From NCBI GenBank assembly GCA_963725415.1, contig CAVRZY010000190.1, forward strand, positions 5,748 to 69,747: DNA of 64,000 nt, given 5' to 3'. Of the stretch, positions 20,001-27,455 are shown piece after piece; position 1 is the stretch's first letter; every line of letters starts with the position of its first letter. Position numbers and translations under genes: made by a program. The notes beneath the pieces were generated by a model. That model ran no database searches and had not been told where the DNA came from. It worked only from the letters and a program-made list of their open reading frames with translations. Source of the stretch: CAVRZY01 sp963725415 (lineage in GTDB: Bacteria > Acidobacteriota > Terriglobia > Bryobacterales > Bryobacteraceae).

Positions 20001-21530
20001 GTGAGTACATGCTCTGCGAAGCGCACTACCTGCGCGCCGAAGGCCCGCGCGCGAACGAAGTCGAATAGAGTCTGGTGGCGAAAACCAATCCGGTGTAGAT
20101 CCGGGCTGTACGTCAGGAGTCCGGCTGCCACGAGATGGTCCAGGTCGGTCTGGTACTTGCTCTGAAAGCGTACGACCGGCAGCCAAAGCTCCTCCTCACT
20201 CGCCATCGCTGCTGCCAACACCTCGAGCGTCGCGATCGCAGATGCCCCCCAAGGCTGATTGACAAACTCGAGTCTGCAGCACAGCCTCCAGCATCGAGTG
20301 GTACGTTCCATACGACGGGGCCTTCCTGTTGCCAGCAAGATGTTGGACGAAGAAGCTCAGGTGTTGTGGCCGGCGCAGCAGCTCGCGAACATGTTTGGGC
20401 CAGTCGGCGGCATCGATTCCGACTGCGGCAAGCACCTGCGCCACGGCGTCCCATGGCGGATCCGCCAGCCGCACGACCGCAGGCTTCAGTGCGCTCAAAC
20501 GAAGATCGTGGCGGAATTCAAAGTCGCGGCAGGCCAGGAGGATGTGCACGTCATCCATGCCGCGTATACGATTGATCAGGCTCAGCAGGACAGTCAACCG
20601 CGAGGTGTACTGATCCATGAGTTCTGTGAGGGCGTCAATTTGATCGATCAGCAGCACAACTGGTCTCGTGGCGGCCAGTTGTCGGATACAGTCTACCAGC
20701 GGGGCGGGCACGCCTAGGTATTCGTCCAGTTGCCCGAGCGTACCGGTCTCCTTGGGGAGCAGATCCGCCTTGAGCGCCAGCAAGGCCACGTTGTCTTCAC
20801 GGAGGTCTGTGGCCAACCGTGCAAGCAAGGCTGACTTGCCAGTGCCCGGGTCGCCCAGCAAAACCGTAAAACTGTGCCGGTCTTGATCGAGCGCGGCCTG
20901 AAGCTCCTCGAACTCAGGCCGCCACATCCACTGGCCACCGGTTCTCTGTGGCCAGCCTAAGAGTGCATCGGACGCGTTGCCGAATACTCGGAGGATGTCG
21001 GCCTGAGTGCCCTCAACTGCAAGTGTTGACGACGCAAGTTGGCATGTGGGCGGTTCTGGTGGACCGCCCAGGTTCTGTGACGGGGAATCGGAGAGAAAGA
21101 GTTCCTGAATCTGGGTTCGGGAGACTGCGCCGCTGTCAACGCCAGTTCCGAGGCTTGCGATCAGCCCATCGCTCCTGCTCTCGTCTCGGTACCTCTGGCG
21201 CAGTTCGGCTATGTGCGAGGCCTTCTTTTTAGCGAGCCCGAGGGTGATCATGATCTGCCCTGGCGGGTACAAATTCGCCGACTTTTTGGCATTACATGGG
21301 CCACACGCAGCAACCAAATTCCAATCACACGTTAGATCGAAATCGTCAGGCAGACCATATGAAGACTTCACGGCAGCCAGTTCATCCGGTTTTGACGCAA
21401 GGCTCTCCGGGATGACGTGATCGATCTGGAGTGCGAGAAACCGCACGGATTCTCCGCAGTACGCGCACTTGCGATCATGAGCTTCCCAAAATGCACGTCG
21501 ATCGATGTTGGAGATTCGCTGCTCTGCCAT
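17075..21530 (-). CDS. HNH nuclease-STAND/NACHT-like NTPase-helical repeat protein (putative defence effector; one frameshift)
   Basis: A very large protein, ~1,484 residues after correcting one extra base near 20,265. Residues 20-85 form an HNH nuclease domain: Cys22-x2-Cys25 (KCAYCGE), Asp37-His38 (QIDHVIPE), Asn71 and Cys76-x2-Cys79-Asn80 (CGPCNAKK). Residues ~200-420 are a P-loop NTPase of STAND/NACHT type: Walker A GDPGTGKS at 226-233, Walker B VVLLIDQID around 291-299, then 'LLACRDFEFRHDL'. The remaining ~1,050 residues are helical and repetitive (TPR/HEAT-like by pattern), the usual ligand-sensing part of STAND proteins. Nuclease-STAND-repeat order recalls Avs antiviral sensors, in which target binding triggers assembly and DNA cleavage. 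No named Avs type is claimed. It is a single gene without partner, between direct repeats. Confidence 0.78.
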
Positions 21531-21733
21531 GTCGCCACCACGTACGCATCGGCGACTGCGCTCGACTCAGTCTTGCGATTTCGAACCAGCCGAAATTGGC
21601 ACGAACTCTACAACATACACTAACGCAAATCTCAATCCAATGTACGGGCACATCGCCCGCAGACGCCTGCCCGGATCGTACGCCTGTAATCACTCCGAAG
21701 CGGCTCATTTTGGAGAACATCCTCTACACGCAC

Positions 21734-22881
21734 TGGATAGATACTGACAAACGCGTATGCAAGGCGAGATCTGGTCTCCCCTTGGCCGTGGAGTCGGCAA
21801 ACCGGAGGGGTGCCACGAGGCCAAAGATTTCGGGATGCGGCGATCGAGGTGCTCTCCGTGCGGAGCTGCCTCACCACTCTGATTCTCGACATCCAGGGAG
21901 GAGAACCGTAAGGTCCAGGCCACTACTCGACCCGCTCCTGCGCCTGGAGGACCAAGCCGGCGCCCAGCGAGTGGCGCTCATCAACCAGCGCATCGCCGAG
22001 CGGTATTTCCCCAACCAGAACCCCATCGGCAAGCGCATCGCTTATGGCACTAAGCCCAAGCCAGACAGTTGGATGACCATCGTGGGCATCGTCGGGAACG
22101 TTAGAGACGCTGGGGTCTACCGCCCGGGTCTCGATGTCCTGTACGCTCCCCTGGGCCAGTTCGATGTGACCCAGAGAACCATGAGCCTGGGCCTGCGGAC
22201 CACCGTGGAGCCGGAGACTCTCAGCCAGGCTGTCCGGCGCGAGTTGGCCGAACTGGACCGCGACGCGGCCCTCTTCCTGGTCAAGACCATGGAGCAGGCG
22301 GTCTACGACTCGACCACGAGGACGCGGCTGCTGTCCCGGCTGCTGACCATCTTCAGCGCGCTGGCCCTGGTGCTGGCGCTAGTCGGAGTCTACGGCGTGA
22401 TGTCCTGCCTGGTCACCCAGCGCACCCATGAGTTCGGCGTGCGCATGGCTTTGGGCGCTGGGCGCGGCGCCATCCTGCGCCTGGTCCTCGGTGATGGGCT
22501 GGGCCAGGGCCTGAAAGGTGCGCTTCTGGGAATCTCCTGTGCTGTTGGTTCCAGCCGGCCCCTCGGCCATTTCGTCATCGGGATGTCGTCCCTTCACGTG
22601 GCCACCTGCGCCGCCGCCGCGGCCCTGGTCCTGGGCGTTGCCCTGGCCGCCAGCTTGGTCGCCGCCCGCCGCGCCTCTCACGTGGACCCTCTGGCGGCAC
22701 TGCGTCACGAGTAGCTGGGCTCAACTCCCCGCCCACCCGCGCAGCGGCGCCAGCACTGTCCAACGGTGGCAGCGGGAGCAGGCCCCAAGTCGCACCCGTG
22801 TCTACCTTCAGTCCTCAGCTTCCGGGTACGGCGTGTACGGCCGAGTGGTCCGGCTCCTCCGGTCGACACAAGCCGACTTGT
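21734..22881 (+). repeat. Permease-tail direct repeat, copy 3 of 3
   Basis: Best-preserved copy. The left boundary is the 'ggatagatactgacaaacg' region, the right 'cacaagccgacttg'. It contains the same upstream ~170 bases as copy 2 ('gaggccaaagatttcgggat..'), the permease tail without frameshift, and the HTH gene relic. Orientation matches the other copies. Confidence 0.82.
21959..22714 (+). pseudogene. MacB/FtsX-type permease, 3' remnant (copy 3, open frame)
   Basis: An uninterrupted frame from 'GAQRVALINQRIAERYF' to 'DPLAALRHE' covers the last ~250 residues of a permease. It includes the end of the second MacB_PCD domain, three transmembrane helices and the FtsX loop 'HEFGVRMALGAGRGAILRL'. 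The N-terminal two thirds are absent; open sequence continues upstream but is not permease-like. It is therefore a 5'-truncated relic despite the open frame. Confidence 0.75.
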
Positions 22882-22963
22882 GGGTACCTATCCAGGTGCG
22901 GCCTGCGCCTCAATCCTCCGCAACCAATCCTATCCGTAGCCGACAGCGACTCTTGGTAGTGCC

Positions 22964-23302
22964 CTATTTTGAAAATCTTCGTAGTTTCTGGCAGGCTACA
23001 AGTCTGTCACGATCGGTGAACAAATCGGCCCATTCAGCCTGAAGAATGAGGTTTTCAACGGAGAGATCGAGATGGCCTTGGTCTCGCAAAAAAGAGAACC
23101 CGCCAGTTGTTCCACCGTAGATGACTTCACGCGCAGCAGCGATACCCCCCTTGTAGCGCCTGCAATCCGGTACGATCATTTGCCGAAAGCGCTCAGCATA
23201 GTAGGGGCGTTTGTAGCCCGGCCGTATTGGCAGGCGTGCCCATTCCTTGTACAGACGAAAAAGTGAGTCTTCTAGTGCGCGCTCGCGTGCCATGCTGGAC
23301 AT
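22964..23302 (-). CDS. Hypothetical protein, 112 residues
   Basis: A soluble, basic protein without a recognised family ('LFRLYKEWARL', 'GGIAAAREVIYGGTTGGFSF' and 'GHLDLSVENLIL' are its distinctive parts). Start could be ATG 23302 or ATG 23293. It lies between the third permease repeat and a transposase relic, on the same strand as the AlbA_2 gene, in the defence-like zone. The sharp internal motifs suggest a genuine conserved protein, but no function can be given. Confidence 0.5.
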   Translation of the reverse strand: MSSMARERALEDSLFRLYKEWARLPIRPGYKRPYYAERFRQMIVPDCRRYKGGIAAAREVIYGGTTGGFSFLRDQGHLDLSVENLILQAEWADLFTDRDRLVACQKLRRFSK

Positions 23303-23318
23303 GAGCCAATTGTATCAA

Positions 23319-23510
23319 CTACGCTGCCCTTTCTAAGCCCCGTTCTTCCGCTTCGAGCAACGCCACCAGGTCCGACACTTCCCACAGCCGATCTGTGACG
23401 CCAGCAGCCATGGCCGGCGTCATCCGCAGTGTGCGGTCGATCTTGATGAAATTGTAGGCGAAGTAGTAGAGCGCGACGGCAAAGTAGTCCACTACCCGAC
23501 TCTTGACTAA
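23319..23510 (-). pseudogene. C-terminal relic of an IS1-like transposase
   Basis: 'FAVALYYFAYNFIKIDRTL' followed by 'RMTPAMAAGVTDRLWEV' and 'LVALLEAEE' is the familiar end of IS1-type transposases, where an N-F-x-R/K-I-H/D-x-T-L-R segment precedes T-P-A-M-A-A-G. Everything upstream of this end is missing. It directly abuts the end of the AlbA_2 gene. Confidence 0.7.
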
Positions 23511-23515
23511 AGTTC

Positions 23516-24220
23516 TTAGCCTGTCGTTCTCGGTGCTCGGACGAGTACCATGGGACGACGCTGCTCTTCGTCCCATGAGAGCGTGAGATTCTCCATGGGC
23601 TCCGCGCACCGCTGCTCAAAACCGGGTATGTTGAAGCGGACAAAGTGTGACGTGACCTCCTGAATGGTGCACTCGTGCGTGGCGCGGTAATCCGGGCCGG
23701 CACGTTTCGTCGTGCCGAGCTTCTTGCCATGCACGATGACTGTGATTATGGCGCTTTTCCAATCCAGGAGTTGGCGTGCCTTGGCCAGCCGACGCGTGAA
23801 GAGTTCGTCATATTGCTCGTCGCGCAACTTGACTGTTTCGGCACCGACGCGAACGTAGGCTGGTCCCAAAAAGTGCGGGCCCCCCGTGCCGGGTGCTACC
23901 TCTACTGCAACTATATCGGCGGAGCGATCGTCCGACTGCACCGAGAGGGCACTGATCGTTGCCTCAACGTGGGGATAGCATTTCTGCTCGCAAACCTGTC
24001 GCACCGTCTTTTGAAGCGCATCGGGGTTTCTTACACCCACGATGCGCCCCTCGTCGGTGATGCCGATGAATAGGAAGGCCGAGCTTCCGATCGGGACGCT
24101 ATTGGCAAAGGCGACGAGCGTTCGTGCGATTTCTTCCGACGATACGCCCTCAAGCTTCCGCTCGGTCAGATTGTCCTCGCGCGCAGCCAGACGCTCCCGC
24201 AGACGCGCATGCTGATCCAT
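23516..24220 (-). CDS. AlbA_2/Schlafen-type putative nucleic-acid-binding protein
   Basis: The first ~130 residues match the AlbA_2 (divergent AAA-4, Schlafen core) pattern: 'NLTERKLEGVSSEEIARTLV', then 'AFANSVPIGSSAFLFIGITD', 'GRIVGV' and a cysteine-containing segment before 'PHVEATISAL', followed by 'YVRVGAETVKL'. The typical E-x-K of this fold (ERKLE) is present. Such domains occur in regulators and in defence-associated proteins. The C-terminal ~90 residues are unassigned. Start: ATG 24220 follows a G-rich stretch; an ATG at 24241 would add seven residues. The stop is only a few bases from a transposase relic, so the original C-terminus may have been altered. Confidence 0.7.
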   Translation of the reverse strand: MDQHARLRERLAAREDNLTERKLEGVSSEEIARTLVAFANSVPIGSSAFLFIGITDEGRIVGVRNPDALQKTVRQVCEQKCYPHVEATISALSVQSDDRSADIVAVEVAPGTGGPHFLGPAYVRVGAETVKLRDEQYDELFTRRLAKARQLLDWKSAIITVIVHGKKLGTTKRAGPDYRATHECTIQEVTSHFVRFNIPGFEQRCAEPMENLTLSWDEEQRRPMVLVRAPRTTG

Positions 24221-24241
24221 AGAGCACCCCCTGAAACTCAC

Positions 24242-25027
24242 GTTAGCACGCCGTCTGAAGCCCCACCAGAGCCACTGTCATCCGCAAGTTGTTCTTCTTT
24301 AACGACAATCCTTCTTTTCCTCGGATATCTACTGGTAAACCCTGACGCCCTCCCAAACTCCCGGCCCGTGTTCAGTCACTTCGCGGTTGGCGTGGCCGGA
24401 TGTTGCAGACGCTCAAGCACATCGGGTGAGCTGGCACGACTAGTAATGAAAAACGCCCTTATCGCAACAAAACCGCCGTGTCGCCAGTCTCCCGGAGATG
24501 TTTCTTCTGGCCATCGCTGCGGACTGTGGGCGGTTGACGGCCCACTCGGAAACTGGGAGCAGCCCCACCGCTGGCGAGGGCCACGACTTGCCATGCGGCG
24601 CTCGCAAAACACGTGCGTGAACTTCTGGAACCGTCCACTTAGGTTTCAGTCTCCAGAGTGGCTTCATCACGCTCGAACCCGCATGAATGAGTTCCGCCCG
24701 GCAGCACCGCTTGCGTAGCGTCCGTCACACGGCCCTGGGGGAGTCACTCCTCGACTTCAACCCCATCTCCTTTCCCCTCAGCAACTTAGCTCTCCACTCC
24801 CCACCCTCGCCCCACCCTCCCGTGCTATTACTGAATCGGAGATCTGCCCCGTGCCCCAGCAGCCTGTGGCCACCCCCGGAAACACCCTCGAATCAGTGAC
24901 GCATACCCACTTCGGGATGCGTCACGAACAGCCGAAGCAGACCGCTTTCCCCTCTTTTTTCAATAACTTGGCCACACGCACCACCCCCCCCCATACCCCC
25001 CACCCCCATGCGTCACCGGAAAACCGG
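24242..25027. other. Unassigned intergenic stretch with a C-rich tract
   Basis: About 785 bases without a recognisable gene. Codon pattern is poor in all frames. Near 24,980-25,010 there is a simple C-rich tract (runs of C separated by A/T). The inverted-repeat element at 25,028 begins at its right edge. Confidence 0.5.
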
Positions 25028-25221
25028 AACCGGGGACAGACGGAACGTTCCCCCGCCCTCCCCCAGTCTTGCCGCCCGCAACAGCGGACTCAGCGCAATT
25101 CGGGGACAGGCGACGAATTTTGCGTTTTCAAATTCGTTGCCTGTCCCCGAATTGCCCTTGCCGAATCGCCCCGCTCAAGAAACTGGGGGAGGGCCGGGAA
25201 ACGTTCCGTCTGTCCCCGGTT
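25028..25221. repeat. Nested inverted-repeat element (REP/BIME-like)
   Basis: Outer arms 25028-25049 and 25200-25221 are perfect 22-base inverted copies of each other. Inside lies a near-perfect hairpin: 25096-25120 pairs with 25130-25154 with one mismatch in 25 and a nine-base loop. Outer and inner arms share the core GGGGACAG. A small solo element with the same core sits at 59,459. The layout suggests a REP-type or non-autonomous mobile element. Confidence 0.7.
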
Positions 25222-25288
25222 TTCGCTTCAATGGCGCGGAACATCTGGTGCGGCAGTGCGTCTATAAGTGAAGGTTCGAGGTGCGTGT

Positions 25289-26847
25289 ATGGGTGAACAA
25301 CGGTCTGGAAGGGTGATCCCGATTGCGGAGGCGCACCCCGGCCCCGGCGCCCTGACGAAGCGGCTGGACTCCTGGAAGGAAATCGCCGCCTACCTCCGCC
25401 GCGGCGTCCGCACGGTACAGCGGTGGGAACGGGAGCAGGGCCTGCCGGTGCGCCGGTTGAGGCACGACAAGCTGGCTCGGTCTACGCCTACCAGCCGGAA
25501 CTGGACGCCTGGTGGGAGGCGCACGGCGCCGAACTGGAGCAGGAAGCGCCCCAGGCGGAGGCGCACCCGCCCTCCATTGCCGTGCTGCCCTTCGCCGACA
25601 TAAGCCGGGAGAAGGACCAGGCGTACTTCTGCGAAGGCATGGCCGAGGAAATCCTCCTGGCCCTCAGCAGGATCCAGGGGCTGCGCGTGGCCTCTCGCAG
25701 CTCCGCTTTCCGGTTCCGGGCCGAAGCCCGCGACGTGCGCGAGGTAGGCCACCGCCTGCGCGTCCGCCACCTGCTGGAAGGCAGCGTGCGCAAGTCGGAG
25801 GACCGCTTGCGCATCTCGGTCCAGCTCAGCGACACCGAGAGCGGCTACCAGCTCTGGTCGGAACGCTACGATCGCGAGGTCAAGGACATCTTCGCCATCC
25901 AGGAGGAAATCGCCCATCAGGTGGTGGAGGCCATGGAAGTCAGATTGACTCCCAAGGAGCGCGCCGCGCTGGGTGTGGCGCCCACCCGGGACATCCAGGC
26001 CTACGACTATTATCTGCGGGGTCGCAAGTTCTACTACGGGTACGGGCCGCAGGACATCCGCTTCGCCCAGCAGCTCTTCAGCCAGGCGATTGCGCTGGAT
26101 CCGGCCTACGCCCTGGCCTACGCGGGTCTGGCGGACTGCTGGTCGTACATCTATTTGAACGTGGAGCGGAGCGAGGCGGCGCGCCAGCAGGCCGAGTGGG
26201 CCAGCGCTCGGGCGGTGGAGCTGGACCCGAGCTCCGCCCAGGCCCACGCCTCCCGGGCCTGCGCTCTCTCCCTGGGCCCGTGCAAGGAGGAAGCCGAACA
26301 GGCTTTCGAGAGCGCTATCCGGCTGGACCCCAACCTCTTCGAGGCCCAGTATTTCTACGCCCGCCACTCGTTCGCCTGCGGCCAGTCCGAGAAGGCGGTG
26401 GGGCTCTACGAACAAGCCATGCGGGTGCGCCCGGAGGACTACCAGTCACCGCTGCTAGTGGCCCAGAGCTACGAGGATCTGGGCAAGCCCGAAGCCGCCC
26501 GGGCTGCCCGGCTAAGGGGTATCGAGCTCGCCGAGCAGCACGTAAACCTCAATCCGGACGACGTCCGCGCCCTCTACATGGCCGCCAACGGCATGGCGGC
26601 GCTGGGCCAGCAGCAGCGCGCCAGGGAGTGGGCCGAGCGGGCGCTGTCGCTGCGGCCCGACGACGCCATGCTGCTCTACAACGTGGGGTGCATTTATTCG
26701 CTGCTGGGGTGTGGTGAGGAGGCCCTCACCTGCCTGGAGAAGGCCTTCCGCCTGGGCCTGCGCAACAAGGGCTGGTACGAGCACGATAGCAACCTTGACC
26801 CCCTCCGCCAGCACCCGCGCTTCCAGGAGCTGATGCGGCAATTGTAG
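25289..26847 (+). CDS. HTH-TolB-like-TPR regulator (one frameshift)
   Basis: Predicted ~519 residues. Residues ~25-65 hold a MerR/Xre-like HTH, 'SWKEIAAYLRRGVRTVQRW'. Next is a TolB/FlgO-like domain: 'SIAVLPFADISREKDQAYF', 'CEGMAEEILLAL', 'LLEGSVRKSEDRLRISVQL' and 'LWSERYDREVKDIFAIQ'. The C-terminal half consists of TPR repeats ('AIALDPAYALAYAGLADCW', 'AVELDPSSAQAHASRACAL' and others). Such proteins act as DNA-binding or scaffold regulators in Acidobacteria. A G is missing near 25,471 (expected K-L-G-S-V-Y-A-Y), changing the frame; homology continues at once, so this is probably a sequencing error. Decayed copies of its 5' end lie downstream of all three permease repeats. There is no transmembrane helix. 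Confidence 0.82.
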
Positions 26848-26877
26848 GGGCCGCGTCCAACCGCTACGGCCACAGAA

Positions 26878-26883
26878 TACAAT
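26878..26883 (+). promoter_or_regulatory. -10-like hexamer TACAAT just before a start codon
   Basis: TACAAT ends two bases before ATG 26886 and eight before ATG 26892. If used, the transcript would begin at or next to the start codon, giving a leaderless or nearly leaderless mRNA. Confidence 0.3.
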
Positions 26884-26885
26884 GA

Positions 26886-27431
26886 ATGAGTATGGAACTT
26901 GGGGGAAAGCGAATCGCCATTCTGGTTGATCAGATTTACCAGGACCTGGAGGTCTGGTATCCGTACTATCGGTTCAAGGAAGCCGGCGCCGAGGTGGTGG
27001 CGGTGGGAGCGAAGGCAGGTGAGACCTATCCGGGCAAGTACGGCTACCCGATGGTCTGCGACAAGTCCTACGACCAAGTAGAGGCCGGCGATTTCGACGG
27101 CGTGGTCATCCCCGGCGGCTACGCCCCGGATCACATCCGCCGTTACCCGAAGGCCGTCAAGCTGGTCCAGGACCTGGACGCGCAGGGCAAGCTGGTGGCC
27201 GCCATCTGCCATGCCGGTTGGGTGCTCTGCTCGGCAGGCATTCTGAAAGGCCGGCGCGTGACCTGCTTTTCGGCCATCAAGGACGACGTGGTCAACGCCG
27301 GCGGCCTGTATGAAGACGCGGAAGTGGTCGTTGACCGGAACCTGGTCACCTCGCGCAAACCCGACGACCTGCCGGCCTTCTGCCGCGCCGCCATCCAGGT
27401 GCTGGCCGGCGCCTCGGCCGCGGCTCCGTAG
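26886..27431 (+). CDS. DJ-1/PfpI-family protein
   Basis: A cytosolic protein of ~180 residues with the class-I glutamine-amidotransferase-like fold. 'RIAILVDQIYQDLEVWYPYY' forms the first strand and the acidic residue region. 'DFDGVVIPGGYAPD' is the conserved G-G-x-x-P loop, and 'LVAAICHAGWVLCSAGIL' contains the nucleophile elbow with Cys-His. Members serve as proteases, chaperones or glyoxalase-type deglycases; which applies here is open. ATG 26892 is equally possible as start. It is followed after 24 bases by the C45-type hydrolase, so they may share a transcript. Confidence 0.85.
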   Translation: MSMELGGKRIAILVDQIYQDLEVWYPYYRFKEAGAEVVAVGAKAGETYPGKYGYPMVCDKSYDQVEAGDFDGVVIPGGYAPDHIRRYPKAVKLVQDLDAQGKLVAAICHAGWVLCSAGILKGRRVTCFSAIKDDVVNAGGLYEDAEVVVDRNLVTSRKPDDLPAFCRAAIQVLAGASAAAP

Positions 27432-27455
27432 TACCCTGGGTCGTACGGAGGATTT

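Noticed and set aside
20250..20338. Two separate genes instead of one HNH-STAND gene
   Set aside because: The downstream frame has no credible start: its first ~25 residues are out-of-frame reading of the NTPase end, and the STAND architecture continues across the break after removing one base.
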